A stretch of DNA of 64,000 nucleotides from Diogma glabrata (Eukaryota; Arthropoda; Insecta; Diptera; Cylindrotomidae). Made by a program: the position numbers and the translations under genes. Positions 12,166 through 24,150 of this stretch are shown here, piece by piece. Under the pieces are notes generated by a model that saw only the letters and a program-made list of their open reading frames with translations, searched no databases and was not told the DNA's origin. Within the stretch, counting starts at the first letter, position 1; each line of letters starts with the position of its first letter. Location: assembly GCA_963693315.1 (NCBI GenBank), contig OY856187.1, positions 116,172,683 to 116,236,682 of the forward strand. Reading direction: 5' to 3'.

Positions 12166-13311
12166 CTTCATTTTCTGTAAATAAAATATAGAAGAACAAA
12201 AGCTGCTATTTCAGTATTTTCTTATTATTATTATTTTCAACCATTTGTCATTGATCGTATAAAAATTTATCGTTAACCTCGCGATGGTTTTTGTAGAATT
12301 ATAGTTAAGCAGAAGGTACACACAGAATAGATTAGAAGAGGTTGGATTATGATGGATAGTACTTAGTAGTTGTATCAAAGCCGGTTGAAAAGAGCAAGAG
12401 TGTATTGGTGTGCGTAGGGAAGGGGAAAGGAGGGGGCGGAGCCCGCGGGATACCCCCTAGTATAAAAAAATTTCACTGATGATAGATATATATATCTGAA
12501 ACCGGTCTGATTTTTATATTTTATAAAAAGTTGTTAGAAAAATAAAACATTTTTATTAAACCAACAAATTTAATAATTATTTAACTTTTTTTTCAGGTCA
12601 CATTTACTTCGGTCTGAAAGACATTCATGAGCCAAAAGTGAAATTCTTACCCCTTTTTGGGCATTTCTCGACGTTTTAGGACCAACTGATTCTAAAAAAG
12701 CAAAAAAATATATGTATGTCTGTCTGCCGGCCGGCCGGCTTCATTTTCTGTAAATAAAATATAGAAGAACAAAAGCTGCTATTTCAGTATTTTCTTATTA
12801 TTATTATTTTCAACCATTTGTCATTGATCGTATAAAAATTTATCGTTAACCTCGCGATGGTTTTTGTAGAATTATAGTTAAGCAGAAGGTACACACAGAA
12901 TAGATTAGAAGAGGTTGGATTATGATGGATAGTACTTAGTAGTTGTATCAAAGCCGGTTGAAAAGAGCAAGAGTGTATTGGTGTGCGTAGGGAAGGGGAA
13001 AGGAGGGGGCGGAGCCCGCGGGATACCCCCTAGCATAAAAAAATTTCACTGATGATAGATATATATATCTGAAACCGGTCTGATTTTTATATTTTATAAA
13101 AAGTTGTTAGAAAAATAAAACATTTTTATTAAACCAACAAATTTAATAATTATTTAACTTTTTTTTCAGGTCACATTTACTTCGGTCTGAAAGACATTCA
13201 TGAGCCAAAAGTGAAATTCTTACCCCTTTTTGGGCATTTCTCGACGTTTTAGGACCAACTGATTCTAAAAAAGCAAAAAAATATATGTATGTCTGTCTGC
13301 CGGCCGGCCGG
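12166..13311. repeat. 573-bp unit duplicated in tandem, almost identical
   Basis: Copy 1 is 12166-12738 and copy 2 is 12739-13311. I find one difference: CCTAGTATAAAA in copy 1 against CCTAGCATAAAA in copy 2. Each unit contains a GC-rich island (GGAGGGGGCGGAGCCCGCGG) unlike the AT-rich surroundings and ends in GCCGGCCGGCCGG. No coding frame runs through it. Near-identity means a very recent duplication or an assembly artefact. Confidence 0.5.
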
Positions 13312-13981
13312 TCGGCCATCATTACCTACGAAATCTAGAAAACCGCTGGAGGGATTTCAAAATTTTTTTTTCTAAAAATAGGAATACTCAAGGATAGGTC
13401 CGAAAGGACGCTGTGTTCGATAACTATACCGGAAGTGTGTCAAAAAATCATTATGTGTGTCAAAAATAGCAAATTTTCATATTTTTGCTTAAAAAACGTT
13501 CATTTTAAGTGATTACGAGTAGGAACATTGACTTTGGAGCAATTTTGATGATAGGCATTGGTATGTGAGATCAAAAACTAGATTATTGCATTATAATTTT
13601 GTCAAAAAAATGTTGTCAAGTGTGTCAAAAGAAGGATTTTTATTTATTTTTTTACCCAGTTTTTTGGACAAAAATATAATTATTATTTATATAATCGAAA
13701 TTGTTGAGTCGGAGTGACGTGAATAATTAACATAATTAACATAATATACGTTTTAAATATTTTTAATAATTACAAAAACACCAATTTTTTATTCACTTAT
13801 TTTTTATGAACGACCGGTTTCGATTTTCAAAAATTCATCGACAGTTTTATTTTGCAATCGGATCAAAAAAAATTAAATAACTATCTCTAATCATTTTAAT
13901 CATCTTAAATCATATTTTATTCCTGGTGGTTTAAGTTTAATTGCTATTTGTAGTATATATATATATATATAGTATATCTAA
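13312..13981. other. Repeat fragments downstream of esterase 2
   Basis: 13545-13690 is a detached copy of the FB1 internal unit (TGTGAGATCAAAAACTAG, GTTGTCAAGTGTGTCAAA). At 13808-13850, CGACCGGTTTCGATTTTC resembles the 3' tails of Penelope-like or related elements. A short TA run lies near 13955. No gene. Confidence 0.5.
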
Positions 13982-16900
13982 CTACAGATCCTGATGCTCA
14001 ACAAAACTATTGAAATTACTTTTCAAAGAAGTGGTAGAATAATCTTTGTATTTTATAAATAAGTCATCCCAAAACTTAAATGCTTTAAAGTTTGGACTAT
14101 GGGCTGCCGATAAACCATTATTATTTATATCCAAGAAATCTATTTTTTTATTTGTAACAGGTAGCCAATTTACTGGACATTCTTCAGGTGTAGGATTCCT
14201 TTAATAAATAAACATAAGTTAACAATTATTAATTTTAAGGCTTCTATCCTTAAATATTTAAATAAAAAATTTTAAGTATATACAATAAAATTATATTCCA
14301 ATATATTATTTTGTTACCCATATTTCGCAAAGTTGGTCCATAAAGTGGTAATAGTGTGGATTGTTTGTTTTTCTAAGCTGTGTTTAGTTAAATTCAAATA
14401 ATGTGCTTCACCTAATCCCTCACATTTAAATAAATAGCAAAGCTCATCTGCATGAACCGCTCCTTCATACTCAGTTACTCCCGTCAATTGTTTATGCAGA
14501 TTTAACGAGGAATCTACAGAGAATCTGTTTGCAATGATATGGGATTCATATCTAACTATTGGAGGAGTTTTAAAATACTACATACCTATAAACATATGTT
14601 TTTCCTTGGTTCTTTTCAAAACTTAATTGAATTCGTTTATATAAATAATATAACAAACTGCTATCTTGCAAAAGATCAACATATTCCAAAAATGTATCAT
14701 TATTTATTGCACCACTTTCTCCGAAGTAAAACTCTCGAATTTCTTTGGTGATTCTTTGGTATTCCTATCAAATAATTTTAAATAACAAAAATAATCGCAC
14801 AATAAAATTAATTCAGCAATACAACTTTAAAAAACGTACCTCGGAAGTATGGTTTAAATGAAAAGCTCTGTGCGGTAAAGTAATAATGAACTTTTCATTA
14901 AACGGTTTAAGAAGCTCAGGATTTTTCACATAAGCGCCAGAAAATAATAACCATTCCTTCGCATTTGATTAAAAATATGAAAAATTTAAAATTAAAATTT
15001 TTAAAATTAATATTAAAACCGATTTCTATATATCTGATTCTATAATAACTATGTAAAATGATGCTGTAATAGGAAAATTTGTTAAAAAATTAAAAGGCAT
15101 TGAACGCCTTTGGAGTAGTTGGATCAGATATTGGCTTGCACTTTATATTCACCTCCTCTTCTGTTTTAATACACCTTTACCAGGTAAGTCGAGTGATATG
15201 CTTACAATAGTGAGACGGTACTGTATTACCTTGTTTCTTAATATATGAGTAAAGTCCTCTAAGTCTTCATTATGTGATTTCATACAACACCTTGTGAAAT
15301 GTTGTAAACGTAGTGCGAATAGATAACATAAAATAAAAAGTAGTTCAATGTTCTTGCAAAAGGACATTTAAGTATAAATATAGCTTTTAAATATAACAAA
15401 TCATATCCAATCTGCGAACCACGCACGTTGACTTCTTAAACAGTTATATTACAATAAGCCAACATTCGGAAATTAACTGTTACTAAAACAAAACGCGAGA
15501 CAATCACCAGAGCAGCCGTAGCAACTCATCCTTTTACGGTCCAAGTGATAAGGTGTAGAATTGTCACTCTTTCATTTCTGGTATGCCTTACTTGCATTAA
15601 CTGATAAGTATAATCCCCAAAATTGTAAAAACAACGTCAATAGTTTCCTTAAAGAAACTTAATTTATATTCTCAAACCATATTTGGCATATCGTACCTTC
15701 GGATATTTGGAGACGTTAATTTATAGTTCATTAAAACTAAACATGCGTAACTTTGAAGCTTGTTGTTAAAACAACAATATTTATAAAAACCGAATCTAAA
15801 AAATTATGGTGCAAATTATGAATTTTTTTTGCAATCCTTTAAATATATCTTATATATTAATACGCTAGTATATATATATACTGTCGGATGATTGTTTTTG
15901 TTTAATAAAAACGCTCACAAGCCTTAGATCAAAACAATTATGTTATTTATATTCTTATACTTCCATATATTTCGAGGGTTGTTTGCCCTCCTCTTCAGTG
16001 GTCTATAAAAAATTTATTTCTTTGATGTACAATCCGTAATTAACTAATCATACTACTACTTACTATTATGTTTATGACATTTAACTGGTTCTAATATTTT
16101 ACATAACTAAATTCGTGCATGAAAAGACACCATATATATTAAAATTAACATTGAACGAATTAAAAGAATTAATGCTACACAGTTTTAAAATAATTTTTCT
16201 AACACGGATTAATTTTTAAATAATTATAAATAAACTTTAAATAAATGAATAAATATTATATGGAATGTCATTCCTTCCAATTTAATGAACGTAATTTCTG
16301 TTTTGTTTATCTGTTTTTTATGTGTAAAATGTTGTGTTGAGTTGCTGTTTTATTGTGATCTCGAAATCGATTGTAATTTGGTTAATTAACTTATATTAAG
16401 CTATCAATTGTTTGTTCAATTATTTTAAATTACACCCAACTCTTTTTTTAAACGGTCTTTTTTTAAACGATTTTGAAATAACACGTTTCACCAAATACAC
16501 CAAACTTTTTTTTAAACGACCTTTTTTAAACGATTTTGAATTAACACGGTTCTCAAAATATACGTTTTGAACGAATATTTTGTTCTTGCACGAATAACAA
16601 AAATTATTTGTTTAAACTATTTTTGATAGTGTAATCAGAAGACGGTCAATTTTTGGCCAGAGATGTGTGGGTGACTGTTTTTAGATAAACGGTCGATCTT
16701 TGGCCAGAGATGTGTTTTTTAATAAAAAGTGTTGGTAATAGGAATTATAATATATGTCGCAAAACACATAAATTCTTTTTAAGGCTTGGTCGCATAACAG
16801 CATGCGTTCTGAGGTGTTGATAAACGGTTTTTTGTTAAACCTTTAAGGGCGTGAAAGGACAAAGAAACGTCTATGCATTCTGTCACTATAACAGTGACTG

Positions 16901-19900
16901 ATCTCAACAACCTGATTTTTTGCATAGGGGAAACGAATATGATAGAGGTAAGATTAATTCGATTACACACCCGAGCACTGCTGGTGACGACATTTATGAA
17001 AAACAACAAGTTCAGCAATAGTGCGATGGCGTTGTAGGTAATCAAGATTTGATGTTGAATTTTAGTCTTCCACAATTCGTATAGCTTGTTTTGAATAGGG
17101 TCCAAAAGTGCCAAGATGGGAAGAGATGCAACGCCCTAAACTCTTTTTTCACAACAATAAACTTGACAACAATGGTCTATATAGGGGCAAATATAGGAGT
17201 TACAAATGGGGGGTAGAAAGATAGATTAAAAAATAATAAATAAAAAATGATGGAGGTTGCACGAGACGGAACTTGTCCTGACACGCAAATTCTATGGTTT
17301 GCAGAGCCATGGAGTAATTGATGCGGTGTGAATTTTTGATATCTATCGATAAGGCCTGAGATTCCTCTCTCTGTACCATCGCAATTATATGATCGTTCCA
17401 GAGTAAGACGTTAGAAATTGAGACACCCAATAACTGAATGCTTTCACATTCGTCTATTTCTTAGTCACATATTATACTAATTGAAATATCGTTTGAAAAC
17501 TTGTTGTTCGATCTGGAAAAATCAATGGCTGTGTTTTGGCAGAATTAAAATTAGGGTTGCACCGATTAATCGGAAGATAATCGGTAATTGGCAATTTTGC
17601 TGATTAATCGATATCGGTTTGTTTGTCCGATTAATCGGCCGATTATCAACACATGCGTTTTTAATTGTTTGCATTTTAAACACAACAAATTATAAATTAT
17701 AAAACCCCATAGTCAGCCATACTTGAAAACCTCTTTAAATAAGTATAAGATTGGGGATTGCTTAAAAATATGAGAAATCTGTTTATGTATTTCTGCATAT
17801 TTTTGATACAAATTAATTTAAAATAATGCTGTTTTTAAATGAAGTACTATAGTTACTGCCACCGACATATAAGTTTTTTAAATTTTGCCAAACTTCCTGC
17901 CTCTGTAAATGGTTCCTTTCGGATTCAAAAATCTCGATTTGTGTTAAAATATTCGGTGCAAAGTTTCTTGTACGGTTCACAATGGCAGTGTAATTCTCGA
18001 AGTTTGCTATCCATGGCTTCTGTCTTATAAATATATAAGTTTTTATTAGTGCCATACCAGAGTAACCATGCTTGAAATAATGACAATAAATTCGTTCCTA
18101 GATACTTAAATTCACCAAATGTGCTACAGTCATAATGAATATTTCATATTTAGTGTGCTAAACATGTCTAGCTAATTAATAAAAAAAAAAAGTCAACCTT
18201 GATATTGGGTAAAAAATAAGTCGAGAGCGGCAGATTGTTTTACCTACGAAAAGAAAATAGTTGCCAGAAAAATGCAAAACACCGCTTTCAACAGTTAGAG
18301 AATTTTTTTATTTAAAATATTGCCGAACTATAAATACATAAAAAATAGTGACGTCCGCATAACATTTTAAACTATGATTGCAAAGCGTCCCGATTTTGCT
18401 GGATTGTCCCGACTTGTGAAGAAAAGTCTTGCATTCTAACTAATAGTCTAATTCAAAAATGCTTTGCGCAGATTTGTTTAACTAATTTCCATCAAATAAT
18501 CGACAGCCAATTAATCGGTATCGGCCGATAAAGAAAACCGATTAATCGGTAAGCGGCAAGATTTCTGATTGGTACAACCCTAATTAAAATAAACCAAACT
18601 TTTGATACGTTGATCGGAATTTTTTCTAACTCCTCTTTTACATTTATCCCCGACCCCGGTCCGGATTTATTCGTACGTGCATTTTATCCTTTATGAAGAT
18701 AATTTATGGAGACACGCGCCAATGTAAACGAAAACCTAGAAAAATTGTTAATCAGCGTGACAAAAATTTGGCCAATTTTAATGATCATAGGAAAGAATGA
18801 CTTGTGCAGTGTACTATCATCTGCAAAACTATTTATTGGGTTACTGGTGATTGTCAACAGTTCGTTGATATTAATTAAAAATAAAGAGAGAAAAAAAGAA
18901 GAAGAAAAGCCATCTGTAGATACTGAAAGAAATATCAGTATCGGTCGTTCGGTGAAAGCTATGAATCAGAATGCACGACTGCGGTGTGATATTAATATGT
19001 AACGAGCTTATTGTTTAGATTGGCACACATGATTCAATGAAATGCTTTTGAGATGTGTAATACGAAAAGTACGTTTTACCACCTTTTTCAGATATGCTAT
19101 TCCAAAGATGGGCTACATAGTTAAATAGATCGGTTGTTAATTTTGTATTGGTAATTTCAAACATATGTCTTTTAAAAATTTTGATATGTGTCTATTATTA
19201 TAATCCTCATATATTTTAGACTGAACTGAGAGTAAGGCTCTTAGTCTATAATTTGAAATATCACATTTGATTTCTTTTTTTTGGACATTGTTCAACTTCC
19301 AGCACGAACGAAAAATGCCTGATTTATAGGATTTGTAGAAAATTTTGGTAAGACTGGATGCAAGTTCTTTGAAAAATAATTTTAGAATAATAGGGGAAAT
19401 GTTGCCCAGACGGGAGGCCTTTTTGATATTTGACTTCTTTAATAGTGATTCCACAATTTTTGGTTTGAAATGAAGTTCTGTCATATTAAATTCTGAAAAC
19501 TTGCTTTTTTAGGAGTTTCCAAAACAGTCGAGTTCAAATCAAAGCGTTCCACGAATGTGATTTTTCTTGCTGCGTCAGTAGCAATTAAACCAACATCAAT
19601 AATAGGAAGGGTAGAAGATTTGGTACCAGAATTTAAGATTTAATAGCTCTGTAACACATAATCACTGGGGTTTCCGCTTTCCCTTTCTAAATTTCTTTTC
19701 TTTTCGTTTTCATTTATCTGTTTTGATATTCTGTTGGCCGTTAGCTATTTTAATCGATTTATAGGATTTTTATTATAAATCCAAATATTAAATAATCTAG
19801 GTTTGTTTCTAAGGCCCAATTTTGCCCTTCGAAAACATATATTTTTGTTAGGATTTCATTATTGAAAAGGGAAGGAATTTATTGATGTCACATTGAATAG

Positions 19901-22766
19901 TTTCAGGAATTCAGAATTTGTGATCAATTAAACTAAAGTAACTTTGTGATTCCTTTCCTTTTCAGTAAAGTTTTGAGCAGAAACCTTTACATCGTCAGTA
20001 TAAAAACCATAACTATCAAAAGGGAAACCTTTAAAGATACTTCGGGAAGGATTGCACTAAAAGGAAAAATTCAGTCACTACAATCTGTTTTGTTCCTGCG
20101 GAATGTTTACTTGTTTTTGTTTTATGTATATGTAATATAGTGTTTATTTTTATTTTGTTTGCACGGATTTTTGTGTAAGATTTTTGAAGTTACACGATTT
20201 TTTAATGTCGTGGAACGTATCCCCAAATTTACCATACGTCTCATGTATTTTTTTAAACGATTTTTTTTTAAACGTATTTCTTAGGAACGCATCTACCGTT
20301 TAAAAAAAGAGTTGGGTGTATATCGTTGGTTGGGATCAAGGCTGTGTAATTATATTTTATATTATATCGTTGGTTGGGATCCAGGCTGTATGAATTATAA
20401 TTTCTTCCCTATGTGTTTACATATGTGCGTGTATGATGGGTGGAGTGAGTCAATGTCTGACTTTAGATTTATTGATTTATTTCTATTTATGTGTATTGCT
20501 AATGATTCTAATGTAAGCCGCTTTTTCCAATTTTCCTCCTTAGTTATAATTAAGGTGTTGTCATAATCCAATTCGTGTCCTAGCTCTTTCGTATGTTTGT
20601 ATGCTGCTGTGTTGTTTGTTCTTATTGTGTTAGTTTTTATATCGTTCTTGTGTTGTTTGATTCTGTTGCCAAGTTTCTGTCCTGTCTGTCCGAAATATCT
20701 GCCATCACAGTCTTTACAATCAAATACATATATCACGCCATGCTGGTCTATAGTTTTTGCTTTTTCATAATTTGTTGCAATGATTTTGTTGATCGTCGTG
20801 CTGGGTTTATGCGCTATTTTGATTTTTCCGTCTTATGTGTGAATAACCTAGTTAAGTTTTCCGATAATTCCTTGGAGTATGTTAAACTTTTATATTTGAT
20901 GTTTTGTGTTGTGGGATTGCTATTGGTGGTCCTCATGTTTTCATATTTTTGTATCATTCTTTTGGTGGTTTTGTTTGGATATCCATCCATGCGAAGTATC
21001 TTATATATTTTTTCAATGATTTCTTTTTTATATATGTTGGACGTTACAGATAGCATGCGATGAATTGTGCCATATGCCATGTTGTTTTTCTGATTGTTCG
21101 GGTGTTCGGAATGAAAGTGAAGTAATCTGTTTTTCGCAGTCGTTTTTTGGTAATGTTTAGTTACTACCCGTCCATCTTGGTTTCTTATTATTAACATGTC
21201 TAGGTAAGCAATATAATACATCATTAGATCAGTTTTATGGTACCTAACATTATCATAAACAACAACTATACACTGTAAATATATGTTTATGCAAATTTTT
21301 TGATTTCTTATACTTCGCTAGAAATGTAGACTAATTTTTGGTTTATAAGCGTTGACATTTTTTGGTAGTTTATCTAGTCGGCTAGCCCTGATGCGAATGA
21401 TAAACTTTTTTAAAGTGTATAATTTTCACATTGGTTCGAAACTAGATCGGTCGAAAATTGTAGGGATTGCAAAAAATTTCATAATTTGCACCATAATTTT
21501 TTAGATTCAGTTCTTATATTCATGATGGGAGACTTTCCATCGGGGTGATGTTATATCACAACTAATTTACTGAATTAACAATATTTATGTTCATATTATT
21601 TGTAGAAAAAATTGTAATATGTACTAGAAGTTTTGTTTTACCCGAGATACAAACCCAAACATAACATGCGAATTCAATTTATTTTGTTGTAAAATATTTT
21701 CAGGAACATCTAACAAAATTGGATCTATAGCATTTTTATCTGAAATAAAAAAATTTTCAGGTAAATTTACAATTTTCTTTTCCTCCATCCTGGTTAAACA
21801 CACTTTCCACTACCGGAGTAAATGCAAACTGCAATATTCTGCTTCCTGGATCATGTTGAACGGAGAATAGTGGATTTCGATAAAGTATTGCAGCGTCGAT
21901 ATTTTGTAAATATATAATCAACTTATCCAATGCATCAATTGATGGATCATGTATTTTAGCTGCGTAAAAACGAAACCATAAGTGGAAATTAAATTGGTTA
22001 ACTCTCAAGTCTCAACAATGGGTTATTGAACTTTATAACCTTCTAACCCTAGCATACTACAATGTGTATACTAATTGTTGCCAAAACCAAAATACTTTTT
22101 TCAAATCTAAATAAATTACATTAGCATGCCCTTACCAAATTCTATAATTTTGTTTGTATCAGTTTTAGGGGATATCATTTCATCAATTAACACAGTTGAA
22201 CTTTGCATAATAGCTTTTTTAAATAAGTTTCTAGAAACTGGAGATATCGATAAAATATCGACGGATACTGCACCAGCGCTATGACCAAATATTGTTATTT
22301 CATTACTATCACCACCAAAGTGTTTTATATTTCTGTGCACCCATTTTAAAGCAAATAATTGATCTTTAAGTCCCATATTTCCTGAATAAAGTGGATCGTT
22401 CAAATTTAAAAATCCAAAAACCGACAATCGATAGTTAATGGTGACGAGAATTACATTTTTATCCATTAAAAAATCAGGACCATACAGATAATCGTTTCCA
22501 GAGCCACTATAAAACCCGCCACCATGAATGTAAAACATAACAGGCAAGAGTTTTATTGGACTTATATCTGAAATTTGTAAATATACAATTATTATTGTAG
22601 TTCACATGTTACATTTAGCTAACATTATACCTGGAGTATAAACATTTAAAAATAAACAGTCTTCCGAACCAATTATATCTTCTGTGTTTGACTCAAACTG
22701 TATGCATTGACTTTTAAAATTGTTTGCTTCCAAAGTTTCATTCCACTTATCTATTTCTTGTGGCGG
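13982..22766 (-). CDS. Carboxylesterase 2, exons 2-9; first exon not located
   Basis: Paralogue of esterase 1 on the same strand. Exons: 22631-22766, 22136-22567, 21804-21959, 21642-21739, 14840-14956, 14586-14764, 14318-14524 and 13982-14198 (TAG stop). Phases match throughout and give 513 residues; a first exon of about 68 codons would bring it near 580, normal for the family. Motifs: EDCLFLNVYTP, HGGGF, nucleophile elbow GHSAG, GFVSR then E at the start of exon 6, and catalytic His in GAVHADELCYLF; so Ser, acid and His are all present. Exons 3 and 5 have exactly the lengths of their partners in esterase 1 (432 and 98 bp). The intron between exons 5 and 6 has swollen to 6.7 kb through nested transposons, yet every exon is open. 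The signal-peptide exon was not found up to about 34 kb; it may be far upstream, diverged or lost. Confidence 0.5.
14957..15781 (-). other. Left part of the long esterase 2 intron
   Basis: Intronic sequence between exon 6 and the transposon stack. Open frames here show no known motif. Confidence 0.5.
16750..19640 (-). pseudogene. Jockey-like LINE reverse transcriptase remnant
   Basis: Decayed non-LTR reverse transcriptase read in several frames. The fingers region is at 19137-19484 (SPIILKLFFKELASSLTKIF, WKLNNVQ, SNYRLRALLSV). The catalytic FADD box (INSFADDSTLH) is at about 18800-18840. The thumb follows (FNSAKTQPLIF) near 17515-17550, then LLGVSISNVLLWNDHI at 17385-17435 and a C-terminal piece at 16779-17114. 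Many stops and frameshifts. It is broken at 17552-18582 by a hAT element; removing that insertion brings the FADD and thumb parts together. Two copies of TTGGCCAGAGATGTGT near 16655 and 16695 lie at its 3' side. Confidence 0.5.
17552..18582. mobile_element. Non-autonomous hAT element, 8-bp target duplication ATTAAAAT
   Basis: Starts TAGGGTTGCACC and ends GGTACAACCCTA, imperfect inverted ends. It is flanked by ATTAAAAT at 17544-17551 and 18583-18590, an exact 8-bp duplication as made by hAT transposases. Palindromic CCGATTAATCGG and related ATTAATCGG motifs cluster at both ends, as is usual for hAT subterminal binding sites. No transposase frame remains in the 1031 bp. Confidence 0.5.
20395..21230 (-). 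pseudogene. Penelope-like RT end and GIY-YIG endonuclease
   Basis: 21224 to about 20815 carries the C-terminal part of a Penelope-type reverse transcriptase (YLDMLI, then RLLHFHSEHPNNQK). Near 20817 the frame shifts, and the next frame reads GVIYVFDCKDCDGRYFGQTG, the GIY-YIG core with its paired cysteines, ending in the stop just before 20395. The 5' part of the reverse transcriptase is missing. It differs from the GIY-YIG fragment at 9525, so at least two Penelope lineages are present. Confidence 0.5.
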
Positions 22767-23509
22767 CTAAAATAATAGGCAATGATTATGTATGAATAAC
22801 TTCAACCAATTTTAATGTTAATTGCTTAAACTTTAGATGGATTCTAATTCCGCAAATGATTCTTTATATCATATGACTATCTTTAATATTTTTTATACTT
22901 TTGAGAATTAGTAAAAATACTTAGATAGATTGAAGAAAATATTACGTATAAGAGATACTACGACTTAAAACTATTCTGTCAGTCATTCATACTTGTTTTC
23001 CCAAAAAATGTTGACAATGTTTCATCATAATTGATATATCAACGAAGGCTGTTGTCTTCTAACAAAATTAAACAACAGAAAGAAGTAAAGATAGCAGTTG
23101 TTTATTGGTGCCCCTAATGTCCTCCAAAAGCTTATCAGTGCCTCTAAAATGCAAAAATAAATTAAATGAACTATATTGCAAACCGTTACTAGTTTTATCC
23201 AAATCGGTTATCGGTAACTGTTATTAAATGTTATCAAAGTTTAAAAAAAAACACGCGTTTAAGAAATCTCGCACGATATTGTCCTATATATAAATAGAAA
23301 ATCTAGAACTTCACAAGTTTTGACACAGGGTGGCTTGAAATTTCTTAAGAAATTTAGTGACAAACAAAGTTTTTAAGTTATATTGTGCTCGGACGGTTTA
23401 TTCGATTTGAGTAAATTTTTTTGTTTGAAAGTTATACTGATAAGTATAAGTTATACTATAGCAGATGAAAAACGTGATCTACGCAGGTGAAAAAGTCGAA
23501 ATTTGAACT
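22767..23509. other. Upstream of esterase 2 exon 2, no gene seen
   Basis: This should be intron 1 of esterase 2 if the gene is complete. No signal-peptide exon or GIPYAKPP-type motif was found on the minus strand here. Confidence 0.5.
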
Positions 23510-24150
23510 TGTTCTATCCTTACTCTAAAATATATCAAATTAACTCAGAAGCGTTAATTTTTGTTCTTGAGATATTTAATTTTAAAGATTTTTGGTACGA
23601 CTGAAATTCGAATTTTTCTTGATTTTTTCAAACAACTTCCATTAACACAAAATTTTTAAATCAATTGAATTTTAACTTTTTTTTTTGAAATATAGCTCTA
23701 ATCTAACCTTACTTTAAAATATATCAAATTTACAAAGAGGCGTTAATTCGTGTTCTTGAGATATTTAATTTTAAAGATTTTTAGTCCGTCTAAAATTGTA
23801 TTTGTTCATTATTTTTTCGAACAATTTATAACATCAAAAAATTTTAACCACTGAAGTTCGAGAAAATAATGAACTATTAGAATTTTAATCAGACTAAAAA
23901 TCTTTAAAATTAAATATCTCAAGAACACGAATTAACTCCTCTTTGTAAATTTGATATATTTTAAAGTAAGGTTAGAGCTATATTTAAAAAAAAAAGTTAA
24001 AATTTAATTGATTTTAAAATTTTTGTTAGTGGAAGTTGTTTGAAAAAATGAAGAAAAAATCTTTAAAATTAAATATCTCAAGAACAAAAATTAATATCTC
24101 TGAGTTAATTTGATATATTTTAGAGTAAGGATAGAACTATTTTCAGAAAA
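23510..24150. mobile_element. FB3: fold-back element about 640 bp
   Basis: Left and right halves are inverted copies about a centre near 23845. Shared phrases are TCTAAAATATATCAAATTAA on the left and TTAATTTGATATATTTTAGA on the right. Each arm itself holds two imperfect direct copies of a unit of about 190 bp, centred on CTTGAGATATTTAATTTTAA. No coding capacity. Confidence 0.5.

Larger units (their letters stand above)
16431..20320. mobile_element. DNA transposon with perfect 26-bp TIRs, filled by a LINE
   Basis: The left end (16431-16456, beginning TACACCCAACTC) and right end (20295-20320) are exact inverted copies over 26 bp. Counting the outer TA as target site gives a TA duplication, consistent with Tc1/mariner-type insertion. 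Subterminal TTTTTTTAAACGA units occur at both ends. No transposase is visible; most of the interior is a dead LINE. Just outside the right end, a 44-bp-spaced direct repeat (20321 and 20365, TATCGTTGGTTGGGATC) belongs to the host element. Confidence 0.5.
15782..21517 (-). mobile_element. Penelope-like element with flanking inverted repeat, host of a nested stack
   Basis: A pair of inverted repeats of about 55 bp bounds the insertion: 15782-15837 and 21464-21517, sharing GAATCTAAAAAATTATGGTG. Inside, on the minus strand, lie the end of a Penelope-type reverse transcriptase and its GIY-YIG domain (21224 to 20395). A presumed 3' tail follows at 15840-16020, with CACTGAAGAGGAGGGCAAAC then CCCTCGAAATAT on the minus strand. 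The element is 5' truncated and is split by a separate TIR element at 16431-20320. Whether the flanking repeat belongs to the Penelope unit or to another element is not settled. Confidence 0.5.

Noticed and set aside
12420..12460. GC-rich island as a CpG promoter
   Set aside because: It lies in a duplicated non-coding repeat with no gene downstream in either direction.
14525..14585. A 34-bp intron between exons 7 and 8 of esterase 2
   Set aside because: Using the next acceptor (14525) gives a 61-bp intron and the family-typical join TYVYR-FSVDSS, which is far more plausible.
15149..15367. 72-codon minus-strand frame inside the esterase 2 intron
   Set aside because: No motif and no splice sites joining it to the esterase exons.
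18706..19002. 98-codon plus-strand frame
   Set aside because: Its reverse complement carries the LINE FADD box, so it is a shadow.
20593..21063. 156-codon plus-strand frame rich in hydrophobic residues
   Set aside because: It is the reverse strand of the Penelope-like RT and GIY-YIG frames.
21739..21804. Apparent frameshift in exon 4 of esterase 2 (open frame runs on to a TGA with VFNQDGGKENC)
   Set aside because: A 64-bp intron (21740-21803) with GT..AG borders sits at exactly the place of an intron in esterase 1 and restores phase, so there is no lesion.
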